Assembly (NCBI GenBank): GCA_017654935.2
Contig: CM065706.1
Location: 5,056,093 to 5,120,092 of the forward strand
From: Phymorhynchus buccinoides
Lineage: Eukaryota > Mollusca > Gastropoda > Neogastropoda > Raphitomidae
DNA length: 64,000 bases
Reading direction: 5' to 3'
Positions 31,570 to 44,589 of the stretch are shown piece by piece (position 1 is the stretch's first letter; every line of letters begins with the position of its first letter). A program made the translations under genes and the position numbers. Below the pieces are notes generated by a model that was given only the letters and a program-made list of their open reading frames with translations, made no database searches and was not told the DNA's origin.

Positions 31570-32927
31570 CGAGTTTGTCCCATTCACGCACAAGAAAAAT
31601 CCTGGCGGACTAGGGGGGGGGACACCAAGTTTAGTGTCTATAAGATTAAGCTATCAGATCTGTGGTTGTCTATCCTGGCCTGTAGAGAACAAGAGAGGTT
31701 GGGCTCTCCACAAAAAAACGGGGGGGGGAAGGTTACTAGAGTCTTAACCTCCTGTAGCTTAAGTGTACGTGTGGGATGCCACGGCTTGAATTGCTCTCTC
31801 GCGCCTTGGGTACGTTGGGCACATTTCAAACGAACCGACGTTCCGCGATTAAGCCGTTAAATACCTTTCTAGAGGTATGATTAGCCAATGTTGCAGTGAA
31901 AAGGAGAGGCGCTCAGTATTGGGCAGTTTCATCAAGGCGAAAACGCTAGTTCAATTCCTGGAATTGATGTCCAGCTAGCGGAGGTCCGGTGAACGCGCCA
32001 CACCGCTTGGGAAAATGTCGAACCGCATTATAAAACAGCCCCCGTAGGATACATGATTAAACGTACGAAATGCTAGCACGCGTTCGCACGGTCTCCCAGA
32101 AATCGGGTTGTTTGGATTGATAGTCAACGTTCAATCGGTTTTTTAGTGGACGAAAAAACCTTAGGAGTAACATCACTGACTTAATGTGAGGCTCTTGAGT
32201 GAGCTGCGGGCCTATTACACGTATTAAGGTGGGTAGGGTACCATACTGCTAACAAAAGGCCAATAGTAAGGAGGTAGTGGGGGAGAACAGTCCCACGAAA
32301 ATTAGACGGCTCAGGGCGTCGACGATGAGTTTGAAGCACAGCACAGTGCTTACTACTTAGAATGACGCTCCTGTCTCCACGTTGGGGACGGTTACAGGAA
32401 GTTAGAGCAGTGTCGCCACGTATTGCAATCTCGCTCGCATGCAGGGCCAGATATATGCGGTTATGAATATAGTGCCAGCCGGTATTGACCCTTCCATTTT
32501 CCGATTAGGATCAGTCAGAGGGGAAGCACTGGGGGCAATAACTCTTAACAAGGATCCAAGAAGTTAAACAAGAGACAACGAGCCTATCTGTCTGCATAGT
32601 TCTGTTCGACCTACGAGTAGTGCGGTGGGCGGCTGACAGTCAGATGGTGGGTGTACAACCTGCATCTCTTGTTTTTGCGACAATGACGCGCAGTAACTCC
32701 CTATGATCTTGCAAAACTATATACTGGATCTCAGCTTGTCGCTACACACTTTTAACGATAGGGGCCAGCTAGGCGACCCGTAATAGGGTGATTACTAGGC
32801 TTGTGTGTATCAGTTAGGCAATCCGGGTCTCGGACCTCTTGTCCGTAGCACCGATTGTTCAAATCTCTATCTGAAACGGTGTCCGGGCAGAGCACTTGTG
32901 CCGCCGCTATGTGCCCTGCCCGATTCG
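31570..32927. other. Featureless, random-looking sequence at the end of C1
   Basis: Unlike everything else here it has near-even base composition, no microsatellites after about 31735, no recognisable repeat, no match to C2 on the other side of the poly-G/poly-C tract and no open frame over about 60 codons outside the gap. Short G runs occur at 31612-31621 and 31722-31729. It could be contig-end junk, foreign DNA or unique sequence; I see no function. Confidence 0.5.
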
Positions 32928-33427
32928 NNNNNNNNNNNNNNNNNNNNNNNNNNNNNNNNNNNNNNNNNNNNNNNNNNNNNNNNNNNNNNNNNNNNNNNNN
33001 NNNNNNNNNNNNNNNNNNNNNNNNNNNNNNNNNNNNNNNNNNNNNNNNNNNNNNNNNNNNNNNNNNNNNNNNNNNNNNNNNNNNNNNNNNNNNNNNNNNN
33101 NNNNNNNNNNNNNNNNNNNNNNNNNNNNNNNNNNNNNNNNNNNNNNNNNNNNNNNNNNNNNNNNNNNNNNNNNNNNNNNNNNNNNNNNNNNNNNNNNNNN
33201 NNNNNNNNNNNNNNNNNNNNNNNNNNNNNNNNNNNNNNNNNNNNNNNNNNNNNNNNNNNNNNNNNNNNNNNNNNNNNNNNNNNNNNNNNNNNNNNNNNNN
33301 NNNNNNNNNNNNNNNNNNNNNNNNNNNNNNNNNNNNNNNNNNNNNNNNNNNNNNNNNNNNNNNNNNNNNNNNNNNNNNNNNNNNNNNNNNNNNNNNNNNN
33401 NNNNNNNNNNNNNNNNNNNNNNNNNNN
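32928..33427. other. Assembly gap (500 N) between C1 and C2
   Basis: Exactly 500 N, at the axis of the apparent palindrome. Open frames crossing it are artefacts. Confidence 0.99.
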
Positions 33428-33447
33428 ATTGGTCCGACTTCTTAAAA

Positions 33448-33449
<2 letters not shown>

Positions 33450-33531
<82 letters not shown>
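33450..33531. repeat. Poly-C tract at the palindrome centre (C2 side)
   Basis: Over 80 bases of nearly pure C, the mirror of 31517-31569. It directly precedes the 5' region of LINE-C. Confidence 0.95.
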
Positions 33532-33533
<2 letters not shown>

Positions 33534-33559
33534 TCTTCGGTAATTGCAATCAGTACCGA

Positions 33560-36500
33560 GGACTAATCCTTCTGCAGCTTCACTCTGTGACGCTATTATT
33601 GCTGTGTCAGAATTGTTTTCTCCTTTTTGCTTTGTTTTTTTATCATTATTTTCATTTGTTTTGTTCTTGCTTCCATATTGTTGTTTCATTTGTTATTGAC
33701 TATATGTTTTGAAATTTTGATTTATTGCAATGTGCACCCCTAGTAATTTTAATCGAGTCAAAGGGACTCAAATCAGTCACCTAAATGTTTATCACCTTTA
33801 CAATAAGCTTGCTGATGTTTCCTTGCTACTCAATGAACCCCCAAACACCCACATTATCGGACTCACAGAAACACGCCTGCACTCAGCCATATCTGATGAA
33901 CTCCTTCACATCCCCCACTACACCATTCTCCGCCGTGATGCCCAACGCAAAGGTGAAACCGGCATAGCTACATACATACATGACAGTCTAGCTAATTTTA
34001 CTAAAAGGAGAGCAGATCTAGAATCGTTTATAGAATGTATTTGGCTAGAGGTTAAATTTCCAAGATCTCCATCTTTTTTAATCGGTTTTGTTTACAGGGA
34101 TCCCTCCGCAACGTTCATCTGGCTAGACGATTTTGTCGCCATGATGGACAAGGTGACCCGCCTCAATAATAATGTTATTCTGCTTGGGGATTTCAATTTC
34201 GACCTCATGAAATCACAGCCATCATGGCAATCCACCACTTCTCTATTCGGTTTGCACCAACTTGTAACCTCCCCCACCCGAGTCACCCCAAACTCCTCCA
34301 CCTTCCTTGACCATATTCTTACAAATAATACACGCTTGGTATCAAACGTTAGAACTCTAAATAAAAGTATTAGCGACCATTTCCCCATTTGTTGCACTTA
34401 TCTATTCAAGCCTCCAAAACAGCCAAAGAAGGGACACACTACCATTCATTACAGATCGTTTAAACATTTCAGTCAAAATGACTACTTTTATGACCTTAAT
34501 ATAACCAATTTTACTGAAGTTTTTAATTATACTGACCCTGAGAGTGCTCTAGATGCTTTTTATAATATGCTTCTCCCAATAGTGAACAAGCACGCACCGC
34601 TTCGCAGGAAAAGAGTTAAACAACCTTCTCTCCCTGGTTGGCTCACACCTGACATACAGGAAGCCATGAAAGAGAGGGACAATCTAAACAAGGAGAGAGA
34701 ACAGTTACAAAAACTAATAATACCTAAAAAGAACGAAGATAATGCGCAACTCTCCGATTCTGCAAAAGAGAAACATAAGCTTGACAGAGAAAAGAAGGAG
34801 ACTGAATACAAGAAACAACGCAATAAAGTAGTTGATCTTATTGAAAAGTCAAAGCGAAACTACTTTAATAAAATGTTAGCCACAAACAAAGATACGGCTT
34901 CATTATGGCGAGCAATAAATACTTTCAGTAACAAGAATTGCACTAAGCAAAATCACAGCTACACTTGGTCTCCAAACTCATTTAACGAGCACTTCCTCAA
35001 CTTAGCTAGTTCAACAATGCAGTCTGACACCTTATGCCCTGATAAATACACGGTCCCCTCATTGCTCCAAACCTTTTGCGAGGAGAGAACAAACCAACAC
35101 TCCTCCTTTCAGATACCTTTACTAGCAGTTCACGAAGTAGGAGCTCTTATTACTGGTTTAAAGAATAAAAAATCCATGGGACCTGACACGTTAAGCGCCT
35201 CTCTTTTAAAACTTTCTCTTCCATACATTGTCGAACCCCTTACATATATATATAATGTATGCATAGATCAAGGAACGATACCCTCTGCCCTAAAAACGGC
35301 TAAAGTTATCCCAATACCCAAAACAAACGATCATTCTGACCTAAACAACTTTAGGCCTATCTCACTTCTGCCAGTGCTATCAAAACCCCTAGAAAAGCAC
35401 GTCCACAATCACCTATCTAAATTATTTAGAAAACTTCAACCTCCTTTATCCCCTTCAGTCTGGCTTTCGTAATAATCATTCTTGTCACACAGCTCTTGTC
35501 CGTTTGTGTGATTCTTGGCTATCAGCAATAAACAAGCATCAGTTAACGGGTTCTGTCTTTCTTGATCTAAGAAAAGCCTTTGACCTTGTCGACCACACAA
35601 TACTTATCGACAAATTATCACACTATATCAGAAACCAGCACTCCCTGACATTCCTTTCATCATACCTCGATAATAGAACACAATACGTTTTTTGTAATGG
35701 CGAGTCCTCTACAGGCAAGGTGAAATGTGGTGTACCCCAGGGATCTGTCCTAGGTCCATTACTTTTCTGCATTTTCACGATCTTCCATTGTCTATATCCA
35801 ACCCAACTGTTTCATGTGATCTTTTTGCAGACGACTCCTCCCTTCATTCCAGTTCGGAAGATGTAACTGTCATCCAAAACTCTCTTCAGTCAGGCTTAAA
35901 TGATATATCTAAATGGTGCAAAGATAATTCTATGTTAATTAATCCCAAAAAAACTAAGTGCATGGTTGTAACCTCTCGCCAAAAGCATCAACTAACACAA
36001 CATTCCCTTAACCTAACTATTGATAGCAACAATATCGAACAAGTTCATGAACATCGAGTTCTAGGCGTCATACTTGATGACAAACTCAACTGGCAATCAC
36101 ATATAAATCACATTAGAAATAAAATAGCACGCAACCTATTCCTTTTCAAACGACTTCAACCCTATCTGGACCTAGACGCACGTAAAATGTTTTTCTATGG
36201 CCACTGCCTCTCGCACATCAACTATGCATCCACTGTATGGTCCTATGCTGCTAAAAAAAAAACACCTTAAAAAACTAGCATCGCTCCACAGAAGAGCGAT
36301 CAACCTAATCCTGCCAGATCCGTCTCTGTCAACTTCAGAAAAGTTTCATAATCTTGAAATGTTACCACTTGAACACCAGTTACAGTACAACACAGCTGTC
36401 TTAATGTATAAAGTTCACACTAATTTGACACCCCAATACCTAAAACATATCCTCACTCCTTCCACGTGTAGTTATCGTTCTGATAAATATGTTCTTCCAC

Positions 36501-36862
36501 GCACCCGCATTGACCTTTACAAAACAAGCTTTTCTTTTTCAGGGCCATATGTTTGGAACTCACTGCCTTCAAATGTACAAGCAATTTCGTCAGTATCAAA
36601 TTTTAAATCTAACTTGAGGGGGTATCTCCTTAATCCCATCCAATAAAACAACAGAAATCTTTGTTTGTTTAGACTAATGCTGGAATTGTGCTTTTCTGAC
36701 TGTTTGCTTCTTTTCTTTTTTTTTTTTTTGGATTGACATTAGGCTACTTGTGTCATTATGCCATTTATGATTACTTTTGCTTTTTATTTGGTGCGTGTGT
36801 GTTATATAACACATATATATAATGGCAATAATAGATATTATCACAATATATATATGTGTGTT

Positions 36863-36921
<59 letters not shown>

Positions 36922-37033
36922 AATTATGTGTTGCATGCATTATTGTATTGTGTGATTATGTTAATGTAACGTAATTCTTTTAATCATGTTTTTCACTTAA
37001 TGAAATCATGATTGTCTTTGCTTGCATATTTGC

Positions 37034-37079
<46 letters not shown>

Positions 37080-37104
37080 TGTGAGCGTGTGTGTGTGTCA
37101 CGTG

Positions 37105-37138
<34 letters not shown>

Positions 37139-37172
37139 TGTGAGTGTGTGTGTGTGTGTTGTGTGGTGGTGT

Positions 37173-37203
<31 letters not shown>

Positions 37204-37530
37204 GCGTCATTCTGTGCGTGCGTGCGTGTGCGTGCGTGTGCGTGCGTGTGCGAATGTGCGTGCATCACAGCTATTGTTAGTTAAAAGTTGTAGTTTTGAT
37301 TGTTTACATGGATAAGGAGTTATTTTACATTTTCTTCATTCACTGTGTATTACTGATATAATATGCATATATTTTGCATGTTTCCGCTTGCGCGCCTATG
37401 TGTGTGTGCGTGTGCGTGTGTGAATCACATTTTTTTGGGCTCGTTTTTAACTTTTTATTGTTTTTGTAAAGCGCATTGAGCTTTAAGGCTATGGGCTGTA
37501 TAAGGTGTTTTTTAAATAAATAAATAAATA

Positions 37531-37535
<5 letters not shown>
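33560..37535 (+). mobile_element. LINE-C, nearly complete EN+RT non-LTR retrotransposon (C2 copy)
   Basis: Best copy of LINE-C. The 5' region is short and ends at the poly-C tract, so the element may be truncated. One long ORF (see the entry at 33730-36646) is followed by a 3' UTR with (GT)n at 36861-36917 and 37035-37205. The 3' end, GTAAAGCGCATTGAGCTTTA with TATGGGCTGTATAAGG, runs into (AAAT)n at 37515-37530. The tail motif resembles those of LINE-A and of the element at 12290-12380. It lies upstream of Element D, LINE-B and C1q exon 1, all on this strand in C2. Confidence 0.85.
33730..36646 (+). pseudogene. LINE-C ORF2: APE endonuclease plus reverse transcriptase, three frameshifts
   Basis: An open frame of 580 codons at 33730-35472 has the endonuclease (GLTETRL, VILLGDFNFDL, ISDHFPI) and the start of RT (SMGPDTLSASLLK, NNFRPISLLPVLSKPLEK). 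It shifts near 35455 into 35480-35790, with FLDLRKAFDLVDH and KCGVPQGSVLGPLLF. It shifts again into the frame that ends near 36270, with the catalytic LFADDSS box and HRVLGVILDDKLNWQSHI. A third shift at an A run near 36250 leads into the last part, ending SNLRGYLLNPIQ at 36646. The order EN-RT and these motifs fit CR1/L2/Jockey-group ORF2. The three breaks are single-base, so sequencing error cannot be excluded. It would drive target-primed reverse transcription if intact. Confidence 0.85.
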
Positions 37536-37561
<26 letters not shown>

Positions 37562-37817
37562 GTAGTAGTAGTAGTAGTGGTAGTAGTAGTAGTAGTAGTA
37601 GTGTGGATGAAGAAATTGTGGTGGAAGTAATTTTTGTTTTGTTTTTCTCTTTGTTTCATTAATTTTATGTCTTTGTTTGGTCGGTTGGTTTCTGTTTTGT
37701 TTGTCCTCATTACTGATGGTGATGTTCTGCGTACCATGTCATTGTTATATTATTGTGGCACTGTATTAGTAGTAGTGGTAGTGGTAGCTGGTAGTAGTAG
37801 TGATGGTGGTGATGGAG

Positions 37818-37849
<32 letters not shown>

Positions 37850-38210
37850 TAGTGGTTAGTATGGAGGCGATGGTGGTAGTAATAGTAGTAGGAGTAATAA
37901 TGGTAGTAGGAGAAGTAATTTGTAGTGATAGAGGTGTTTTTCATTTACTTATTTGCTTGTTTGTTTATTTGGTTGGTTATTTTTCAGTTTTGTTTGTTTT
38001 TATTGCTGATGTTGATGCTCTGCCTACCGTGTCGTTGCTATATTACTGTCAGTTGTTGTTTCTGTTGGCGATGTTCCTATATTCCAATGTTCATTTATAG
38101 TAGTAGTTATGTATTGCATGCTTAGAACCAAGGACAGAATGGAAGAATAGGCCCAGCCTAAATTCTTATCCTTGTAAAATAAAGTATCTGAGTCTGAGTC
38201 TGAGTCTGAG

Positions 38211-38246
<36 letters not shown>

Positions 38247-38270
38247 CTCTCTCTTGATTCCCGCGCTAGA
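37536..38270 (+). mobile_element. Element D (C2 copy)
   Basis: Reverse copy of 26491-27235. (GTA)n runs lie at 37536-37603 and 37818-37850. Two diverged direct units (37620-37770 and 37925-38115) follow, then CTTATCCTTGTAAAATAAAG, a GAGTCT tail and (CT)n at 38210-38253. No coding sequence recognised. Confidence 0.5.
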
Positions 38271-41200
38271 TCCCCTCAAGTGTTAGATAATCCCATGACT
38301 CATACTATGCCAAACCATGAAACCCCCCAAACACATGTTCTAGGTAATGCCATAATGAACTCTGAAATAAATGATACTGAGAATGGTAGTTTAGTATCCA
38401 TTAATGACGATGACTTAACTCAGGTTTCAGGAGCTAATAATGTGACAAAACGCACCCTGAAATTTGTTTCGTTTAACATTGAAGGCCTGTGCCTGTGGAG
38501 TATGGCAAACGAACTGGATATAGGGCCTATCCCACTTTGTTGCAAAGTAGTAGTAGTGGTGTGGAGGCGATGGTGGTAGTAATAGTAGTAGGAGTAATAA
38601 TGGTAGTAGGAGAAGTAATTTGTAGTGATAGAGGTGTTTTTCATTTACTGGTTGAGACTTTCTCGCACACATTCCCAGAATCTCTAGTCCCTTCACATGA
38701 TGCATATGTTTCACCAGGTGTAAAGGTATCAGATAGTGTGCCTGGCCGTCTTTCAGGTGGCGTGGTCTTCCTTGTCAGAAAAACTTTAAGTAAGTATGTA
38801 AGTAGAGTTGAGTGTGAAATAGATAATTTTGTTGTGTTAAAAAATTCCCGCGAACTCATGGGTACACTTTCAGATTGTCTATTGATTGGTGTTTACATTC
38901 CCCCTGAACATTCGCCATATTACCAAGAGACAGAAATATATAATGGCATTAGCATGTTAGAAGACTGTCTGCTGGATCTCACTAAAGAGTACAATGATGC
39001 CCCAATTATTATCTGTGGTGATTTGAACTCACGAACTGGTTCTTTGAATGGCCAGAGATATGGCATGGACAATGACTTTTATGACTTTCGGGCATCGTTT
39101 GACCCAACTGATACAAAGAATAATTCTTATAATTTGCGTACATCACTGGATAGTGTAATTAATCCTTTTGGTCGTTACTTGATTTCTGTATGTGAACAAT
39201 ATGATCTTTGTATAGTGAATGGGTTAGTATCACATTCTTTTTCTGGTGAATACACTTACATATCTACCAGTGGTTGTAGTGTGCTTGATTATTTTGTTAT
39301 GTCAAACCTGTTATTAGAAAGATGTAACTACTTCCGGGTGGTCCCTATGATAGAATCCAAACAAGGAGCAGTCGAACTTTATGTTAATACTTCGGTCGGG
39401 TTTACTAATTATGGATTAGACTCTATTCAGAAAGCTGTGCCAGTTAACAAATATGTATGGGACGATAATAAGCATGACATGTTCTATCATATTATGCAAG
39501 ACGAATGTGTAAAGACTACTCTTGAGGAAGCGATATCACTCATTCAGATTGATATCAACTTAGCACTCAGCAAATTTAATTAGTGTTTTGTTCACGCTGG
39601 TGAGTGCATGAAAAACACTATTTATGTTGGGTCAGAAAAGGCAAAAGTATGGTTTGATCTTGAATGTAAGCAAGCAAGAACACTGTTACGCAGGAAACTA
39701 CATCAGTCTGGTAGATCCCACCTGGACACTGGTAGGATGGCTTATTGTGAAAAAAGAAAAGAGTACAAGGACTTGCATCAGTCTGGTAGATCCCACCTGG
39801 ACACTGATAGGATGGCTTATTGTGAAAAAAGAAAAGTATAAGGACTTGCATCAGTCTGGTAGATCCCACCTGGACACTGATAGGATGGCTTATTGTGAAG
39901 AAAGAAAAGAGTGCAAGGACTTGCATCAGTCTGGTAGATCCCACCTGGACACTGATAGGATGGCTTATTGTGAAAAAAGAAAAGTATAAGGACTTGCATC
40001 AGTCTGGTAGATCCCACCTGGACACTGATAGGATGGCTTATTGTGAAAAAAGAAAAGAGTACAAGGACTTGCATCAGTCTGGTAGATCCCACCTGGACAC
40101 TGGTAGGATGGCTTATTGTGAAAAAAGAAAAGAGTACAAGGACTTGCATCAGTCTGGTAGATCCCACCTGGACACTGATAGGATGGCTTATTGTGAAGAA
40201 AGAAAAGAGTGCAAGGACTTGCATCAGTCTGGTAGATCCCACCTGGACACTGATAGGATGGCTTATTGTGAAAAAAGAAAAGAGTACAAGGACTTGCATC
40301 AGTCTGGTAGATCCCACCTGGACACTGATAGGATGGCTTATTGTGAAAAAAGAAAAGAGTGCAAGGACTTGCATCAGTCTGGTAGATCCCACCTGGACAC
40401 TGATAGGATGGCTTATTGTGAAGAAAGAAAAGAGTATAAGGACTTGCTAGATCTTAAAAGGAAAACGCACAAATATAATATCTTGTATTCATTGCAAAAC
40501 AATGTAAATAATCCTAAGAAGTTTTGGGACACTGTGCGTTCAGTTTCACCTCGAGCTAGTGGACAGTGTACAATTACAAGAAATGAATGGTTTGATCATT
40601 TTAGTAGTGTTTTTAACAATGTGCATGATGTATGTTTAGAACCTATGTTAAATGTATAAAATACTGGCTCACGTTGTTAAAAACTACCTATCCAGACTTA
40701 GTAAACAGGCCTATCAAATGTTATTAAATGAACATGAAAAAAGAAAGGAAAATTGGGTATATTGTGTGAACAGAATTTTTTAACTACGCATGGGTTTGGA
40801 ATTGTATGGCTACGTCAGGGGGTGGGAAGTGAGAATTGATTTATTATTGAATTTAAAGACAGAATTATTGCTTCCTATCAGCAAAATTGGCACTCCAAAA
40901 TTGAAAGTTCAGATAAGTATGATTGGTACTATAGATTTAAAGATGTATTTGAAGCTGAGAAATATCTAATAGTTGTAAACAATAGATGGCATAGAGTATG
41001 TCTAGCCAGGTTTGGGTCCAGAACTAGATGCTTGAATGCACATAAACAATGGTTTCATGATGATGATATATCTGTAATTTCTCCCTGTCCAATGTGTGTT
41101 TTTTATAAAGAAGATGATATACACCTTTTTATTTTGTTGTAAAAAAATATGATGCGATTAGAAAGAAGTGTAATTGTTTTGAAAAAAGTGTTGCAGTATA

Positions 41201-41765
41201 TATGGATTTAGTTGGAGTGTTAAAAATGAACTATGATGACGAATCTATCAAATCCCTTGCCAAATATATTGCAGAAGCTTTGAATATTAGAACAAAACAA
41301 AAGCAATTGCAAGAAGAACATGGACAAAACATTAGTTCTTAATTAAAAGTCTTGAATAACTTAGTTCACTTGTGTTATGAGAGTGTGATATGCTTGATAC
41401 TTGATGTAGGATTGGATGATCAGATAAACATTATTTTGCTTTTATTTCCTTTGAACAACTTAGTTCACATATGGTAGAAGTATGCGATATGTTTTGTTTT
41501 GATATATGATTGGATGGTCGAGATAGACAATATTTTGCTTTTGTTTATTTCCCTTTTTCATAGAATAATTTAACTCGCATAATGGTTGTGATATGCTTGA
41601 TTGATATAATATTATGATTGGATAGTCGAGATAGACATTAATTTGTTCTGTTTTGTTTTATTTATTTTTAACTCCTTAATTGATATTTTGTTCTATGCGC
41701 CACCCCATGTCATCTAAGCTATGTAAGCCAATGACATTAAAAACAGTTCAGTGTTCAGTGTTCTC
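38271..41765 (+). mobile_element. LINE-B, reverse-transcriptase-less non-LTR element (C2 copy)
   Basis: Same architecture as 22990-26490, on the plus strand. Leader and first endonuclease strand are at 38280-38550; the TAC-type insertion is at 38545-38650. The endonuclease (38650-39583) has ICGDLNSRTG and SVLDYFV, then ESKQGAVEL where C1 has ESKHAAVEL, so the His at the position corresponding to the family's S-D-H motif is lost. The minisatellite is at 39700-40450, the linker to 40659, the post-RT C-terminal region at 40660-41343 with CPMC, and the triple-repeat 3' UTR at 41350-41640. RT is absent here too. Confidence 0.75.
39700..40452 (+). repeat. 25-codon minisatellite inside LINE-B (C2 copy)
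   Basis: About ten units of 73-76 bp, matching 24330-25055 in reverse. The order of variant units (GTGCAAGG against GTACAAGG, CTGGTAGG against CTGATAGG) differs from a strict mirror of C1 in places. Confidence 0.9.
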
Positions 41766-41876
41766 TCTGTACGTCTGTTTTGTATGTCTGTCTCTCTCTG
41801 TCTCTCTCTGTGTTCGTATCCCTCTCTCTCTCCCTCATACCAATTAGAAGCAATCTACTCTTCTTGCTCTCTCTCT

Positions 41877-41924
<48 letters not shown>

Positions 41925-41995
41925 GCGCGCGCGCGCTGCGCGCACGCACGCACACACAACACACACAAACACACCCACGCACACACATCAGCAGC
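41755..41995. repeat. CT/CA compound microsatellite (C2 copy)
   Basis: Mirror of 22770-22985, with shorter CA and CG runs. Confidence 0.85.
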
Positions 41996-42187
41996 AGCAG
42001 CAAGGGAGTGTTACCCCACACACATACACATTCAATGCACACTCTTTACTTTTCACTCCGTAAAAAACAAAATCCAAACTAATATCTCCATTGCTATTTG
42101 CAGGTCATTCTTCAGTGACATTTGAACAGACATTCTCAGCAAATTCTGAAACGTTTAAAACAGCTACGACCAACAGCCAAAATCAAG

Positions 42188-43801
42188 ATGGGAGATCAAG
42201 CAAAGTCTAAAGTCTCATCTCATCTCCGACCTAAACCTAACCCTCCACCCAAACCCAAGATGTTCACGAACGAAGTTAGGATGACCAGGACGTTAGAAGA
42301 CCTCACTGCAAAGTTCGCCCACCTGGAAGAAAAGACCTCGCTCTTGTACGTCGACATGCACAAGAAGAACGATGAGCTTTCCAACGAAATCTCCCATCTT
42401 CACGCTCAGTTCACGTCCCTCCGAGAGGATCATTCTCAGCTTCAAAGAGATCATACACTACTCCGAGACAACCACAGCCAACTTCAGAAAGATCATGAGC
42501 AGCTTCAGCCGAGCGTCTCGAAGCTGCGGGACAGTCAGTCGGTTCTTGAAGAGGACTTTGCCGCGCTGAAAGTGTATCTAGATGCCTTTAATGCCGATCA
42601 CGACGAAATTATTTCGGATCAGAACCGGCTGAGAGAGGGGCAAGAGAAGATGAAGGCAGAGATGATGCAGGGTACCAGCCCTGGTTGTCAGACAAAGCCG
42701 CCAGACGGGGCGGAACCTCCCTACATCGAGATCAAAGAAATCATCAGCAAAGTCGACGGACTGGTGATGCAGATGTCTCAGCTGCAGTCAAACTGCAGCC
42801 AGTGTGCTGCGGATGTAGAGAAGCTGCAGGCATATCGCAACCAGTCTGAAGCAGATGTCGACAATCCGCAGAGAGATCGCGACCAATCGGAAGCAGGTGT
42901 CGGCAATCCGCAGAGATATCGCGACCAATCGGAAGCAGGTGTCGGCAATCCGCAGAGAGATCGCGACCAATCGGAAGCAGGTGTCGACAATCCGCAGAGA
43001 GATCGCGACCAATCGGAAGCAGGTGTGGACAATCCGCAGAGAGATCGCGACCAATTGGAAGCAGATGTGTCCTTTCACTCATGGGCAGATTTCAATGCCG
43101 AATTGCGCTGTCCGCCGGCAGATTGCAACGTACCTGAAGATGACAACGAATCTGCGGCCTATAACAACATGCCGCCGGCAGATTGCAACGTACCTGAAGA
43201 CTGACAACGAATCTGCGGCCTATAACAACATGCCGCCGGCAGATTGCAACGTACCTGAAGATGACAACGAATCTGCGGCCTATAACAACATGCCGCAGGC
43301 AAATTACAACGTACCTAAAGATGACAACGAATCTGCGGCCTATAACAATCATGCCGCAGGCAGATTACAACGTACCTGAAGATGACAACGAATCTGCGGC
43401 CTATAACAACATGCCGCAGGCAGATTACAACGTACCTGAAGATGACAACGAATCTGCGGCCTATAACAACATGCCGCAGGCAGATTACAACGTACCTGAA
43501 GATGACAACGAATCTGCGGACTATAACAACATGCCGCAGGCAGATGACAACCAATCGGAAGCAGATGTCAACAATCCGCAGGCAGATGTCATCGCATCTG
43601 CAGTATACAACAACATGCCACAGGCAGATGGCAACCACCGTTCCGCAACAGATGTTAGCAGGCTGCAGACCCTTTGCCTCGAGTTGCAGAATGTCCGGGG
43701 ACATCTGCAGAATATTGACGGTCAGCTGGCCATCCTCAACGACAAGCAGAAGGAGGTGGGCACCAATACTGAAGACATTGCCTTGCTGAAGACGACACTG
43801 G
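42188..43801 (+). pseudogene. C1q-domain protein, exon 1, C2 copy with two +1 frameshifts
   Basis: Same exon as 20958-22569, with the same 42-bp unit order. The frame is open from ATG 42188 to about 43200. There GAAGACTGACAACG replaces GAAGATGACAACG (one extra base), and at about 43347 AACAATCATGCC replaces AACAACATGCC (one extra base). Both lie in the 60-bp repeat array. After them the normal C-terminal sequence resumes to the donor at 43801|43802. Given the noisy state of C2, these are as likely consensus errors as real mutations. The acceptor TTTGCAG|GTCATTC is near 42102. Confidence 0.75.
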
Positions 43802-43839
43802 GTGAGTTGGTTATGAGTGGAAAGTTGTAAGAGCTCGCT

Positions 43840-43903
43840 CTCTCTGTCTCTGTTTCTCTCTCTCTCTCTCTCTCGCTCTCCCCCCTCTCTCTCTGTGTCT
43901 CTG

Positions 43904-43939
<36 letters not shown>

Positions 43940-44033
43940 CCATAGATATCTAAGTGATTCTATCTCTGCATGTGTGTGTGTGTGTGTGTGCGCGCGTGCG
44001 TACACTCAACTCCGCAACACTCCTCGTCCATGC

Positions 44034-44075
<42 letters not shown>

Positions 44076-44260
44076 TGTTTACCTGTTAGGTTGAGATTCC
44101 TTTTTGGCATCACTCGTGTTAACGAAGTTAACACGAAGTGAGTCTATAGTATGATAGTTGTTCGGGTGGGTGTGTGTTGTGTGGTGTGTGTGTGTTGTGT
44201 GGTGTTGTGTGTGTGTGTGTGGTGTGTGTGTGTGTGTGTGTGTGTGTGTGATCTAATTTC
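43840..44260. repeat. CT and GT microsatellites with hairpin (C2 copy)
   Basis: CT-rich 43840-43940, GT 43971-43990 and 44036-44073, a hairpin at 44111-44142 (one arm slightly altered from the C0 and C1 copies), and an irregular GT/GTGTT run at 44165-44250. Confidence 0.8.
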
Positions 44261-44497
44261 AAACTTTAACGTTGGCATTTTCTCGGGAAATAGAAGGCAT
44301 ACATTGTTCAAACTTTGCACACATATAGATGTCTATGCAAGCTTTCAAACAATAATGATTTGAATAATTAAATACTTAAAACAACACTGTAAACAGATAA
44401 CAAACAATTAACATTTTAGATTAGTGGGTTAGAGAGTATTCAACAGGCAATATGAGTTAAGAAACTCATCAACAATGAAAGCCTCGATATATCATTT

Positions 44498-44562
44498 TGT
44501 CATTGGTAGAGTGTGGTCTGTCATGCCAATACCCATGGGTTCCGGGTCCGATTCTCGGCACA
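44498..44562 (+). other. tRNA-like segment next to LINE-A (C2 copy)
   Basis: A-box-like CATTGGTAGAGTG and B-box-like GGTCCGATTCTCG. Compared with C0 and C1 there are several inserted bases between the boxes. Confidence 0.4.
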
Positions 44563-44589
44563 GGACACTTTTTTTTTTTTTATTACAAT

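Noticed and set aside
31570..32927. Bacterial or viral insertion
   Set aside because: No open frames, no recognisable genes and no junction signature; left as unexplained contig-end sequence.
32805..33689. Long frames spanning the central gap with poly-Pro or poly-Gly ends
   Set aside because: Mostly N, with homopolymer C or G; not sequence evidence.
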